NCBI GenBank assembly: GCA_003354055.1
Contig: PIVQ01000018.1
Span: 1 to 31,423, forward strand
Direction: 5' to 3'
Origin: Desulfobacteraceae bacterium
GTDB lineage: Bacteria; Desulfobacterota; Desulfobacteria; Desulfobacterales; Desulfobacteraceae
DNA: 31,423 nt
Below are positions 15,701 to 25,364 of this stretch, piece by piece. The notes beneath the pieces were generated by a model. The model did no database searches. It was not told the origin of the DNA and saw nothing but the letters and a program-made list of their open reading frames with translations. The position numbers and the translations under genes were made by a program. The first letter of the stretch is position 1, and each line of letters opens with the position of its first letter.

Positions 15701-18700
15701 CCATGGCCTGGACCACAATTCCAAGATAGTTTAAACTCAAAGAAACTTGTAAATGAGCATCTCCCCAGAGTTTTCGGTTTATTTGCAGCGCCCGCTCCAA
15801 ATGTTCTCTTGCAGTGGGGTAATCCCCCACCTCGTAATACAGAAGTCCCAAACTCATCAATGTCCGTGATGTGTTAGGATGATCGGTGCCGAATTCAGTA
15901 AGAAAGATATCCAATGCCTGCTCTAAGTATTGCCGGGCAATATCGTAAAAGCCTATTTGTCGTAGATTATCTCCAATATGATCTAATTGAACTGCAAAAT
16001 CCGGATGATTTTCCCCCCGGCTTTTTTGGGTGATTTTTAAAGATTTTTCATAATAGGATTTTGCGGCATCATAATTCCCCATGTTCTGCATGACAAGAGC
16101 TAAGCTGTTTAATGCCTGTGCCGTACTGATGTGTTCCGGGCCGTTTGCCTTTTTTATAACGTCATAAGATAATTCAAAATATTCGATGGCTTTTTGAAAA
16201 TCTCCGGACAACCGGAACAGGCGCCCTAAATGATTCAGGCACAGGGCCGTATCAGGATGCTCGCCAAGCTTTTTTTCATACATGGCCAATGCCTTTTCAA
16301 GGAAACCTTCTGCTTTTTGATAATCCCCCATGTCCGTGTACAGGTTGCCTATATTCTTCAGAATAAAGGCGACGTTATCACTTTCATCTCCAAAAAGTCT
16401 TTGGTTGGTATTTAGCGAATTTGTAAAATACTTAAGTGCACCTTCAAAGTCCCCCATCTCCTGGGAAAGATACCCCAGATCATTTTGAATGCGTGCCGTA
16501 TTCGGATTACCGGAAGGGAAATTTTTTTTGTAGATTGAATATGCCTGTTTCATATAAGACAGGGCCTCATTTTTATCACCGATATCCATTAAAAGCCGGC
16601 CAAGATTACGTAAAACCAGTGCTGTTCTTGTATGGGCCGTCCCCAGCAGATTTCTCCTTATGACAAGCGCCTTTTCATAATAGTCCATTGCCTTTTTAGT
16701 GTTGCCCAGGTCTTGTTCAATAAGGCCTAAATTATTGAGACGTGTCGATGTATCAATGCTTTCAGGATCTATTTGTTCGTTAATAGCCAATGCCTTTGCA
16801 AGGATTACTTTTGCTTTTAAAGGATACCCCATATCCTGGACGACCATACCTAATCTGTCCATGCAGGAGGCTGTTTCCGGATGAAATAGCCCAAAAACGT
16901 TTTGTTTGATGTGCAAGGCCGATTCAAGGTGCTTTTTTGCTGCGGTATACTCTTTCAATTTATTAAACTGGTTTGCCAAAACAATGAAGGATTCAGCTGT
17001 GTCGGAAAATTTGTCTGTGAAAATTTGTCTGCGGATTTCAAGGATAATTTTTTCAGTTGCAATGACCTTAGCAAATTCCCCCTGTTTATAAAACCTTGTA
17101 GCCTCTTCATTGAGTCTGTCGATTTTTATGAGCATTTCTTGTTCAGCAGGGCTCAGGTTGGATAGATGTTTCGCTCGTTGCATACGGATTTTTGCATCAT
17201 TCACTTTCCAGTGATCCGGACCATGGAGCCTTGTCTGGATGCCTAAAACTTTATGTCGGGCCTGGATTGCCTTTAAAAATGTTTTTTGCTTTTCAAGTTT
17301 AAGGGCATAGGCTTGATAAAATCCCCCCAAACGGCCCAACGGTTGCAGGTATTCGGTATTATTTACGCCATATATCAGGCCTAATATAGTTAAAGATTGT
17401 TCATAAAGTGCCTCTGCCTGATCGTGTTTTCCCATGCCGTTATATACGGAGCCCAGCAAATCGAGCACCGATGCATAATCCGGATGCGTCTCCCCAAATA
17501 GTTCTTTCAATATTTTTAACGCCTTAAGAAAGAGTGCCTCGGATTTTTGGAAATCTCCCTTAAGAGAGTGGACCAACCCCTGAACACTGTACCCAATGGC
17601 TGTTTCCCGGTGATCAGACCCCAGGATATCTTTTATAATTGCCACACTTTGATCGGCAAGATTCATGGCATCATCCAATTTGCCCCGGGCATTGAGTTCG
17701 AGAACGTCTATAACCAGCTGATCCGCTTTTGGCAGCAGGTTTCGTTTGTCCGAATCAAGTGTTGCCAGGCGGTCCGAATACCCAAGAGCAAGCCTTGTAT
17801 TTGCAACACGCCAATGGTCTTTTGGGTAAACTTTTCCCATCAAGTCCAGGGCCTCTTGCAACACCTTATGCGCATTTTTGAAATCCCCCTTTTTCTCATA
17901 AACCAATGCAAGGCTGGTATAGTTGATCTGGATATTGTCCGCAGTCAGGATGTAATCCGGGTGTTTTTTATCCAGGTTTTTTTCACTGATCTCAAATGCT
18001 TTCAGGCAGAATATGGCTGCAGTTTGATAGTCTTCCATTCTGTTGTACAGTCCGGCAAGATTATTTAAGGTGGTTATGTTAGACGGATGGGCAGGTCCCC
18101 ATATCTTTTTTTGAATTGCCAGGGCAGTTTCCAATTGTTGCCGTGCCTCCTCATAATCACCCATTTCCTTAAGAACCCTTCCAATATTGCCGATGGCAAC
18201 GGCGGTACTCGGGTGTTCCGGGCCAAGGCTTTTTTTCCAGATTGAGATGGCCTGTTCCAGGTATTGCCGGGCCAAGGGAAGGTTGTTGGCCTCGATGCTT
18301 AAGACCCCCATACTGTTCAGGGTACCAGCAGTGTCTGAATGTGCAGGCCCCAGAACTTTTTTGCGAATTGCCAGCGCTTCATTAAAATATGAAAAGGAAG
18401 AGACATAATCTCCCATATCGATAAACAGGTTTCCTAAATTATTCAAGATGACTGCATATTCAGGGCTCTGCTTTTTAAACACCTTCTTTCTTATGGCAAG
18501 CGCCTGTTCAAAATATGTTTTTGCCTCTGTTAAATCTCCTGTTTCCTGCAGCAAAATTGCGATATAGTTCAGGGTGTCTGCAACATCGGGATGATCTGAC
18601 CCCAATTTGTTTTTTTGTATAGACAATTTCTTACGATAATTATCCATTGCTGTTGCCGTGTCATCTGCATTTGAATAAAGAACAGCGAGCCATGAATAAA

Positions 18701-21700
18701 CAATACCGGTTTTTAAATGTCCCGGTCCGAAAACATCCCGGTAAATTTGAAGAACCTGTTTTGCCAACGGGATAGCGCGACTGTATTCTTTTTGTTTATT
18801 GAAAAGGTTTATGTTTTTGATAAGTATGTTTTTCTCTGAAAAACGGGCCTGCTTTGCCGGGCTCAGGTTTGCGAGAATTTCAGTCTCCTCAAACTTTTGC
18901 CGTGCATCCGTGGCTTTCCAGTGACCTTTTCCATGCAACTTTATTTGAATGTCGAAGACTTCTTTTCTTGCCGTCAGGGCTTTTGATAAATTGCTGGCTT
19001 CCACATGGCCGATCGCTGCTGATTCTAATTGCTCGGCCACGTCCTCACTGATATTCCCATAGACATACCGGTAAATTGCCAAGGTCTTTTCACCTTCCGA
19101 AAATGCTTCCACACGCCTTCCTTGGTCAAATAATTTCCCTCCTTTTCTTAGATGACGGATCGCCTTATCCATCAATGCGCTTTTCTTTGATGTCAAAGGG
19201 TTGTAGCCGTCCAAAGAACCGGACATGGCCTTTTCAAGGCTTTGCAAGTCGTTTTGGGCGGCAATAGTTTTGTAATGCTTGTCCCCAAAGATAATTTTCC
19301 GTAATCTTAACGTTTCTTCATAATAGGGTTTGGCTGCCTTAAAATCTCCCATGAACGCCTTGATTTTTCCGATATCGAAAATTGTAACCACCGTATCCGG
19401 GTGATCCTTTCCCAGGACCTTTTGCCGGATAGCCAGCGCCTCAGTATAGTATTGCAGTGCGCCATTGTGGTCCCCTGAAAGGTCCAGAAATTCTGCAAAC
19501 CGAATCAGACTTTTAATTGACCACGTATCATCACTCCCGAAAATTTGTTGCCGGGCCTCAAATACCTGACATGCCAATGGTATTGCCGCGTTGAATTCAA
19601 GATGCTGCTCAAGTTTGTCCATTTGCCTTTCAAGCGTATTTACTTCGGACAGGGCATTGACCTGATCGTTGCTCAATGCTGATAATTTTTTAGCATGATC
19701 AAAAGCTGATCTTGCGTTTGTCACTTCCCAGTGATTTTCTTTATACAGCTTAATTTTAACGGAAAGATTTTCTTTTTGTGTATTATATACGGCGTTAAAA
19801 TCTTGTTTTTCCATGTAATCGTCTGTCAGTTCTTTCAAAACAATGGCGATATTCTTCAATGTTCTGATCGTTCTTACATGTGATAAATTCAGCGTCTTCT
19901 CATAGATGGTAAGAGCTTTCCTATAGTACGGCTCAGCCTTTAAATAATCATTCAGGCTATGATAAGACGCGCCTATATTGTTCAGATTAATCCCATAGTC
20001 CGGATGAAGCCGGCCTAAGTGGTTTTGATAAATTGGTGCTGATATCTCATAGTATAAAACAGCTTCCCGGTATTTTTTCGTCTCAAAATATATTTCACCA
20101 AGATAGAAGATCCTTTCTCCATAGACAATATCCTGGTCCCCTAAGATCTCTTTGGTAATGGATATGGATTTTTTTACGGCATCAATGGCTTTTTCATATG
20201 CTTTATCTGCCCTTAGGTTTTTGGCGGTTTCATACAACCTGTGGGCATCTCTCATTTTTCTGCGATTGCTTGTATTCAAACCGGATAAGCGTTCCGCATT
20301 TTCCAGGTCCAGCCGGCTATCTGTTATTTCCCACTGCGTGTTCGTATATACGCTTTTTTTAAGACTCAAAACCTCTTGAAATGTTTTTTTGGCCTCTTTA
20401 AAATCTCCTTTTCCAATCTGGCTTTTACCCTGGTTCTCAAAGGCATCAATGAGGGATTTTAAACTTTTAATATAGCCTTTATCCTTTTCTCCAAACACCT
20501 GCTTTCGAATTTTTACCGCCTGCTGATAATTTTCAACTGACCGGACATGGTCGGCCATCTGCCCGTAAAAATATCCAAGATTGTCATACATTAATGCGAT
20601 TTCAGGGTGATGCTTACCAAGCAGTTTGCCATAGATCTGCAGCGCTTTTTTATGGAGCATTTGTGCACGTGCATGAAGTCCCATACGACTGTAGGCAACC
20701 CCAATTTTATTGAGAAGTTGTGCGTATTGAGTGAAATTCTCACCAAGCGTTTTTTTGTGTATTGCCTCTGCCTCTTCCAGTAATCCTAACGATTCTTGAT
20801 ACTCTTTTTTGTTAAAATGGGTTGCGGACTTATCCACAAGCCCGGTAATTTTTTTCAATTCGTCCTGCACTTCTCGTCCCAGGCTCTTTATTTTATTTAA
20901 CCGGTCATAATATACCCTGGCATTGGTCACCTTCCAGTGTGAGGTCCCCCATAACATCTTCTTTCGGTGTATTAGTTCTTTCTGGATGGCCAGGGTGGAA
21001 AGATAATCGTTTACCGCCTCTTTTTCCCTGACCGAGTCTTCAAGCATTTCAGTCAGATATTCAAGGCTCAATCGTGTTTTTTCATGCTTTCGGCCAAAGA
21101 CCTGGTCCCTTATTTCAAAAGCGGAGCGATAATAATCAGCCGCCGCTTGATGGTCTTTTTTCTCCTCTTGCAGGATGCCCAGGTTATTCATGATAACAGC
21201 CACGTCCGGATGTCCGGTACCCAGTAGCTTTTTCCTCATTGCAAGGGCTCTTTTATAAAACACTTCCGAGTTAACGTTGTCATCCAGATAGGAGTACAGG
21301 ACCCCGATCAAGTTTAACTGCCGTGCTGTTTCCGGATCACCATTTGGCCCGAAAAGATTTTCGTAACGACTCAGCACCTTGAGCCGGATGGCGATGGCGT
21401 CCTTATATTTTTTCTTTTTATACTCCTCATAGGCCCGGGCACTAAGTGATTCAGCTTCAGACAGCATCGCCAGTTCAACCACCCCAAACCGCCTGAGTTT
21501 GTCCGCCCGTTCCATTAAAAGGCGGGTGTCCGTCACTTTGTAGTGGGATTCCCCGAATAGTTCGCGTTTGACTTCCGTAAGCTGCTGCCATGCATTATAG
21601 GCTACCGCATAATCATTTTTCTGCTGCTTAAAGAGCGCATATCGCTTTAAAATATTTTCAAGCAGGCCGAGACGGTCCAAGTATGTCTTATGCCTTTTGC

Positions 21701-22562
21701 CGTAAAGGGTTTTGGAGATACGAATTGCCTTGCGGTAGTAGTTCATTGAATTCTCATAATCTTTTTGTTGATCTGTAATATAGCCCAGATTCTTTAAAAG
21801 CAGGGCAACTTCCGGGTGATCGTTTCCCAGTAGCTTTTCATATATTTCAAAGGATTGCCTGAAGTGTTTTTCGGCTTTTTCATTGCGGCTGACCCTGCTG
21901 TAAAGAACCCCCATGCGATTCAACTCTCCTGCATATTCCAGGGTTTGGCTGCCTAAAATCTTTTCTATTATTTTAAGGGATTCGTCACGGGCAGATATCG
22001 CTTCATTGTATCTCTTTTGCTTTAACAGCTCACTGGCCTCATTTTGACTTATTTCAAGTTGAGCCAGTTGGTGAAGTTTCGGCGTGTCAAGTGTTGCCAA
22101 TTGATCCACATGAGCCACAGCAAGGCGCGCATCTGTAACCCGCCAGTGCTTTTCGCCATATTTTTTTGTCTTTATTTCAAGGATTTCGACCCTGGCTTTT
22201 CTGGCCGGTGCAAAATCCCTCCTTTGAATATGAAGATCGGCAATCTGGTTTAAAGAGGCGACATAGACGTATACGTCTTTCCCATACAGCTTTAAATTGA
22301 TTTCGCGCAATCCTTCGGCAAGCTCAACAGCCATGTCAAGCCTGCCTGATTTTGAAAGATCCGTGACCTGCTGTTTTAACAGTTCACGCTGGGTCCTGAG
22401 TTCTTTTTTTTGTACTTCCGTCAGGTCTGCTTTCCCGTCAGGGGAGGGCTTGCTGGCATATATGCCAGGCGCATAAACAAAAAGGGTAATAACAAAGGCA
22501 AGGCAAAACACAATCAGGCTTTTATTGGCAACACCGTCCCTATTGTACGTTTGACCATCCAT
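12750..22562 (-). CDS. Giant exported TPR protein with CHAT protease domain and inserted thioredoxin fold
   Basis: 3270 residues in one uninterrupted frame. Residues about 14-36 are a signal peptide (hydrophobic core, then IYAS), so the protein is probably exported. About 40-2560 are kinesin-light-chain-type TPRs of about 42 residues (for example ALAIRKKVLGPAHSDTAGTL). In the first 1800 residues a spacer HWKVTDAR-like motif recurs, usually every 201 residues. A helical linker follows. About 2690-3265 is a CHAT (caspase-like) peptidase domain with LHLITHGFF (H3068) and VVLSACETG (C3172), both catalytic residues intact. A thioredoxin-like domain (about 2750-2850; ILAHFHAPWAGPSVQM, IMAIPTIMMID with cis-Pro) is inserted in its N-terminal part and lacks the CxxC cysteines (W2776-A-G-P-S). 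The start ATG follows AAGG at weak spacing. TPR-CHAT proteins are often protease sensors; this one's target is unknown. Confidence 0.93.
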   Translation of the reverse strand: MDGQTYNRDGVANKSLIVFCLAFVITLFVYAPGIYASKPSPDGKADLTEVQKKELRTQRELLKQQVTDLSKSGRLDMAVELAEGLREINLKLYGKDVYVYVASLNQIADLHIQRRDFAPARKARVEILEIKTKKYGEKHWRVTDARLAVAHVDQLATLDTPKLHQLAQLEISQNEASELLKQKRYNEAISARDESLKIIEKILGSQTLEYAGELNRMGVLYSRVSRNEKAEKHFRQSFEIYEKLLGNDHPEVALLLKNLGYITDQQKDYENSMNYYRKAIRISKTLYGKRHKTYLDRLGLLENILKRYALFKQQKNDYAVAYNAWQQLTEVKRELFGESHYKVTDTRLLMERADKLRRFGVVELAMLSEAESLSARAYEEYKKKKYKDAIAIRLKVLSRYENLFGPNGDPETARQLNLIGVLYSYLDDNVNSEVFYKRALAMRKKLLGTGHPDVAVIMNNLGILQEEKKDHQAAADYYRSAFEIRDQVFGRKHEKTRLSLEYLTEMLEDSVREKEAVNDYLSTLAIQKELIHRKKMLWGTSHWKVTNARVYYDRLNKIKSLGREVQDELKKITGLVDKSATHFNKKEYQESLGLLEEAEAIHKKTLGENFTQYAQLLNKIGVAYSRMGLHARAQMLHKKALQIYGKLLGKHHPEIALMYDNLGYFYGQMADHVRSVENYQQAVKIRKQVFGEKDKGYIKSLKSLIDAFENQGKSQIGKGDFKEAKKTFQEVLSLKKSVYTNTQWEITDSRLDLENAERLSGLNTSNRRKMRDAHRLYETAKNLRADKAYEKAIDAVKKSISITKEILGDQDIVYGERIFYLGEIYFETKKYREAVLYYEISAPIYQNHLGRLHPDYGINLNNIGASYHSLNDYLKAEPYYRKALTIYEKTLNLSHVRTIRTLKNIAIVLKELTDDYMEKQDFNAVYNTQKENLSVKIKLYKENHWEVTNARSAFDHAKKLSALSNDQVNALSEVNTLERQMDKLEQHLEFNAAIPLACQVFEARQQIFGSDDTWSIKSLIRFAEFLDLSGDHNGALQYYTEALAIRQKVLGKDHPDTVVTIFDIGKIKAFMGDFKAAKPYYEETLRLRKIIFGDKHYKTIAAQNDLQSLEKAMSGSLDGYNPLTSKKSALMDKAIRHLRKGGKLFDQGRRVEAFSEGEKTLAIYRYVYGNISEDVAEQLESAAIGHVEASNLSKALTARKEVFDIQIKLHGKGHWKATDARQKFEETEILANLSPAKQARFSEKNILIKNINLFNKQKEYSRAIPLAKQVLQIYRDVFGPGHLKTGIVYSWLAVLYSNADDTATAMDNYRKKLSIQKNKLGSDHPDVADTLNYIAILLQETGDLTEAKTYFEQALAIRKKVFKKQSPEYAVILNNLGNLFIDMGDYVSSFSYFNEALAIRKKVLGPAHSDTAGTLNSMGVLSIEANNLPLARQYLEQAISIWKKSLGPEHPSTAVAIGNIGRVLKEMGDYEEARQQLETALAIQKKIWGPAHPSNITTLNNLAGLYNRMEDYQTAAIFCLKAFEISEKNLDKKHPDYILTADNIQINYTSLALVYEKKGDFKNAHKVLQEALDLMGKVYPKDHWRVANTRLALGYSDRLATLDSDKRNLLPKADQLVIDVLELNARGKLDDAMNLADQSVAIIKDILGSDHRETAIGYSVQGLVHSLKGDFQKSEALFLKALKILKELFGETHPDYASVLDLLGSVYNGMGKHDQAEALYEQSLTILGLIYGVNNTEYLQPLGRLGGFYQAYALKLEKQKTFLKAIQARHKVLGIQTRLHGPDHWKVNDAKIRMQRAKHLSNLSPAEQEMLIKIDRLNEEATRFYKQGEFAKVIATEKIILEIRRQIFTDKFSDTAESFIVLANQFNKLKEYTAAKKHLESALHIKQNVFGLFHPETASCMDRLGMVVQDMGYPLKAKVILAKALAINEQIDPESIDTSTRLNNLGLIEQDLGNTKKAMDYYEKALVIRRNLLGTAHTRTALVLRNLGRLLMDIGDKNEALSYMKQAYSIYKKNFPSGNPNTARIQNDLGYLSQEMGDFEGALKYFTNSLNTNQRLFGDESDNVAFILKNIGNLYTDMGDYQKAEGFLEKALAMYEKKLGEHPDTALCLNHLGRLFRLSGDFQKAIEYFELSYDVIKKANGPEHISTAQALNSLALVMQNMGNYDAAKSYYEKSLKITQKSRGENHPDFAVQLDHIGDNLRQIGFYDIARQYLEQALDIFLTEFGTDHPNTSRTLMSLGLLYYEVGDYPTAREHLERALQINRKLWGDAHLQVSLSLNYLGIVVQAMGDGKAALPLWEESLFINQKIWGENHHEVTTSLNNLAHLLMDTDPDKADTYFTRELNIYKTRLEKEDSPTAKSLLQVARQLRKMKRYKACLPYYEKALLIQKKKLGPEHPHFISILFQVGKIHALLEEYETARPYYEQALEITRKVKGSKDLDVAYYSGELGKLLTWMGEEKKARPYFDNAISIYEKIRGSLHLFNADILKVFGTELRVAGDFKTAKLFYEKALDIHMQILGKEHRETADTRLQFSHLLAASGDVNSAWTQLTMGAASYAKMITRTLATQTESEHLAISGQSRFIFEGLLSLVEKKPAIAQQYGNELMSAIFDWKASSSQALLVRQEAMVLEQNSETANIYKELKEVRNTIIRTRLQGLSKHKLENKMDIIKRLRLQEDTLERDLSKRVKAYAKIKQNVRAGPDVVGRYLGDDSALIEFVKYRRFYFESKKGEDDWGEERYAAIVYLKPPQKEWLTDFTKAQNESRRTGKPILAHFHAPWAGPSVQMRKEVLNDPQTFKFLNANFVPVNIDITKQKEVASRFKIMAIPTIMMIDADGNVVNSIKGYKDKGTFLSWAGKTGKKKASDIQVHYIVLGKAKKIDRLIREWRAAVLEPAMDLGVEKNLREAIWAPLANVLPQTTKQLYIAPDGELSLIPFGAIKLADGRYLIEEIQLSYLSNGRDLIPRLKPPDALGPPLIVTNPDYNLLASNASSASSTFQPSLPAGNQKRSSLVETQNMYFESLPGFDSEAEAISGAWQKARPNESIEILKGSHATEEKLMALNSPRILHLITHGFFLPDLELFSGREESYTTGTAGKDEQEDAKKDDRGLIVKTITKSTKKKPKFREDARLRSGLALAGANRWQRRMKQGQSDGLLTAFEVRNLNLWGTQLVVLSACETGLGKVEVGEGVMGLRRAFQQAGAETVLASLWKVPDEETKKLMTRFFNLWLSGMSKSEALHKAQLELIQEFRQNKNPVLQKIPPFYWAAFICHGKPD

Positions 22563-22693
22563 TCTTGTTCCCTTACCTTTTAATCTTCGACGATTTTCTT
22601 GAGGCAGTGAAAATAACTTTCCGTATTATACCACATGCTTGCCGGATATTCCCGTTTTGATATGATCGCAAAACCAGGGCAGGGAAATTTATT

Positions 22694-22924
22694 TCAGGTG
22701 GGTTCCGGAATCTTATAACTTGTAAAAAGATAGAGAGTGTCAGAATGATGAGTTGATAAGTACGCTCTGATCAACAGCCCTCCGAGAGAATGCCCTACAA
22801 AGTGGACTGACCCTTCATTACCTGAATAGATGCTGTCAATTTTGGGTGTGACCCGCTGTAGAATGTCTTCCGGAGAACGGTTCCGGGAATTACATCCCAC
22901 AGGATTAACCTCAAATGTTTTTAT
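22694..22924 (-). pseudogene. Remnant of an alpha/beta-hydrolase (lipase-like)
   Basis: An in-frame stretch contains SVHFVGHSLGGLLIRAYLS, the nucleophile elbow (GHSLG, Ser nucleophile) and following helix of lipase/PGAP1-like hydrolases. About 77 codons are open (a GTG is at 22900), between an in-frame stop at 22925-22927 and the stop at 22694. The oxyanion region before it and the catalytic Asp and His after it are missing, where relatives have 150 or more further residues. It is therefore best read as a decayed fragment, not a working enzyme. It lies upstream of the giant TPR gene in the same orientation. Confidence 0.65.
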
Positions 22925-22927
22925 TCA

Positions 22928-23223
22928 TGGGGTACAAACCGATAAGTATTGGCATTTTAATTGCGGCCAAATTATAAGCATGTTTCCTCCAATCATAAAC
23001 TGAATCATGAAGTCAAAATGTCTTTTAGCAAGAAGTCTGTTCCAATAAACTCTAACAGTGTTTTTATAACCGGATTTTCAGTAAACTGCCCCATCGTATA
23101 AGCCTTGTATAGTTTGCCGTTATTGATGTATATTATCAGGGATTCAACTTTTCCAGAACCACTTCATTTTACAGCGTCAATAAATTTGGTCTGTTCAAGG
23201 ATTGGTAGGGGTAAGGAGCGTGA
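22928..23223. other. Non-coding interval upstream of the hybrid kinase
   Basis: I see no convincing gene. A leftward frame of about 47 codons (KLYKAYTMGQFTENP...) ends at about 23010 but has no start or ribosome site, and may be further debris of the same decayed locus. The promoter of the rightward kinase should lie here; no confident boxes were identified. Confidence 0.3.
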
Positions 23224-25173
23224 ATGAGCCAGAATTCTTATACTTTGGTCTTTTCCGGGAAATGGGCGCACCTGGAGCCTGAATTTATCCGGTTTCACTT
23301 CAGGGATTCCCTTATCCGGATTCGAATTGCGTTGCTGATCTGCATCTTTTTTTATGCCATTTTCGGGATTCTGGATGCCCTTTTGGCCCCGGAAAAAAAA
23401 GAAATTTTCTGGCTCATTCGCTACGGGATGTTCTGTCCGGCTGCTGCAGGGGTGATCTGGTTTTCCTTTAAGCCCAGTTTTGAAAAATATGCCCAGATCA
23501 GCCTGTTCTGGCTCTGCTTTATGGCGGGTTTCGGGATTGAACTCATGGTCATCCTTGCCGGACCGCCGGCTGCATACTCATACTATGCCGGTATTATCCT
23601 GGTATTCATTACCATTTTTACTTTTATCCGATTACGCTTCATCTATGCCGTGCCCTGCTCCTGGCTCATTGTCATCTGTTATGAAATCGGGGCCATCTGG
23701 ATTCTCAAGGCTCCCAGCGGCATTCTCATCAACAACAATTTTTTCTTTATATCGGCTAATATCTTTTGCATGCTGGCAGGGTATTCCATTGAATACAACA
23801 TGCGACGGCGGTTTTTATCCCAGTATAAGCTGGAACAGGAGAAAAACAAAGTCAGCCGAATCAACAAAGAACTTGAGCAGAGGGTGGCCGAGCGGACAGC
23901 CCAGCTTGAGGCCACCAATGCAGAATTGGCAGAAGCCCTTGCCCAGTCCAGAGAACTGGCCCAAAAAGCAGAGGTTGCCAATATTGCCAAAAGTGAATTT
24001 CTGGCCAATATGAGTCATGAGATCCGGACCCCTATGAACGGAGTCATCGGCGCCACCGAGATCGTCCTGACCGAAGACCTGAGTCCTGAAGCTGAAAAAA
24101 GCATCCGAATGATACATGACTCAGGCATTTCCCTCTTAAAGGTTGTCAACGATATCCTTGATTTTTCTAAAATCGAATCTGGGCACCTGGAAATGGAGCA
24201 GGCCCCGTTTATTCTTGAAGAAGCCATTGACCGGCTCATGGAAATGTTTTCCGGAAAAGCTGAACAAAAAGGGATTGCCCTTGATGTGCAATTGTCTCCT
24301 GATATACCGGAGACCCTGGTGGGGGATGCCATACGCCTAAGGCAGGTTCTTACCAACCTTATCAGCAATGCCGTTAAATTTACCGATGCCGGCGGCACCA
24401 TCACCCTGGTTATCCATCAAAAAAAAGAACGCCCTGATACAGATACGGTGATGCTGGACTGCTATGTCAAGGATACAGGTATGGGAATTGCGACAAAGGA
24501 TTTAGAAAAATTATTTGATCCCTTTACCCAGGCAGACAGTTCTGCCACCCGGAAACACGGGGGCACCGGCTTAGGATTAACGATCTCCAAAAAACTCATT
24601 GAGCAGATGGGGGGGCAGATTCATGTGACAAGTGAACTAGGAAAAGGCACAACCATATTCTTTTCCTGTTGTTTCGGTTGCATGGCCGAAGAAATGCCCA
24701 TCCAACCCACCATGCAGGCGGCCGAAGATTTGACACGCCAGCACAAGGAACGTATCAAAGGATCACATATACTGGTGGCAGAAGACAATCCCGTGAACCA
24801 GAAGATCATTAAAACCATCCTTGAAAAAGCCCAATTGACTGTAACCATTGCCAGTAACGGTAAGGAAGCGGTGGACACCCTGGGCAAAGCGTCCTTTGAT
24901 GCCGTGCTCATGGATATCCAGATGCCGGAAATGGGCGGGGTTGAAGCCGCTACCCATATCCGGAATCATCCCCAAAAAGGAGGCATCCCTATCATTGCCC
25001 TGACAGCCCATGCCATGAAAGGCGATGAAGAGACCTATCTGTCCGCAGGCATGGACGGCTATGTAACCAAGCCCATTGACCAGAGCAAATTGTTTAAGGT
25101 ACTTTTCGACAATATTAAGGGGCAATCCTCTGTTTCAGGTGCTTCCTTTATTAAGAGCTGCTCTAATGATTAG
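23224..25173 (+). CDS. Membrane hybrid histidine kinase with receiver domain
   Basis: A 649-residue sensor anchored in the inner membrane. Residues about 25-205 hold roughly six hydrophobic segments, resembling MASE-type integral sensor domains. A coiled coil follows (about 205-255: [19 protein letters not shown]). HisKA has [11 protein letters not shown] with H265. HATPase has NLISNAVKF (N about 379), DTGMGIA and GGTGLGL (about 447). A C-terminal receiver (about 513-635) has [14 protein letters not shown] with phospho-acceptor D564, ALTA and the conserved Lys in YVTKPID. There is no Hpt domain, so the relay must continue elsewhere. TAAGGAG lies 6-7 bases before the ATG. It is monocistronic in this window: divergent debris on the left, an insertion element 62 bp past the stop on the right. 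Confidence 0.92.
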   Translation: MSQNSYTLVFSGKWAHLEPEFIRFHFRDSLIRIRIALLICIFFYAIFGILDALLAPEKKEIFWLIRYGMFCPAAAGVIWFSFKPSFEKYAQISLFWLCFMAGFGIELMVILAGPPAAYSYYAGIILVFITIFTFIRLRFIYAVPCSWLIVICYEIGAIWILKAPSGILINNNFFFISANIFCMLAGYSIEYNMRRRFLSQYKLEQEKNKVSRINKELEQRVAERTAQLEATNAELAEALAQSRELAQKAEVANIAKSEFLANMSHEIRTPMNGVIGATEIVLTEDLSPEAEKSIRMIHDSGISLLKVVNDILDFSKIESGHLEMEQAPFILEEAIDRLMEMFSGKAEQKGIALDVQLSPDIPETLVGDAIRLRQVLTNLISNAVKFTDAGGTITLVIHQKKERPDTDTVMLDCYVKDTGMGIATKDLEKLFDPFTQADSSATRKHGGTGLGLTISKKLIEQMGGQIHVTSELGKGTTIFFSCCFGCMAEEMPIQPTMQAAEDLTRQHKERIKGSHILVAEDNPVNQKIIKTILEKAQLTVTIASNGKEAVDTLGKASFDAVLMDIQMPEMGGVEAATHIRNHPQKGGIPIIALTAHAMKGDEETYLSAGMDGYVTKPIDQSKLFKVLFDNIKGQSSVSGASFIKSCSND

Positions 25174-25229
25174 ATCCCTCAAGGAGTAAATGAAATACTC
25201 GTCGGAAAGGCTTAAAAAGGGTTGACAAT

Positions 25230-25247
25230 GTCTATTTATGTAGCGAG
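25230..25247 (+). repeat. Left target duplication and left terminal inverted repeat
   Basis: GTCTAT (25230-25235) is followed by TTATGTAGCGAG. A second GTTGCGAG follows at 25256-25263, so the subterminal zone repeats the core of the terminus, as expected for multiple transposase-binding sites. Confidence 0.7.
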
Positions 25248-25364
25248 TTTTTTTTGTTGCGAGTTTTACCCCGCCTGATCCAGCCGGACCCCGCCCCTAT
25301 TTTTTAAAATAGTACCCCGCCACCTCGTCCAGTCCGATCATAGATCTGAGGAGGTACCAGGTCT

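Noticed and set aside
12750..22562. TPR-CHAT as a type III-E CRISPR (Craspase) component
   Set aside because: No gRAMP/Cas7-11 gene or CRISPR array in the window, and this protein has a signal peptide and far more TPRs.
12750..22562. Periodic DNA repeats across the giant gene as a CRISPR or satellite array
   Set aside because: The periodicity is explained by TPR codons and the 201-residue protein module; the DNA units are too diverged for an array.
23815..24404. Leftward frames antisense to the hybrid kinase
   Set aside because: Shadows of the HisKA/HATPase coding sequence, which has full motifs on the plus strand.
25221..25250. TTGACA at 25222-25227 as a sigma-70 promoter for the zinc-ribbon gene
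   Set aside because: No acceptable -10 box at the right spacing, and it straddles the target duplication and left terminus.
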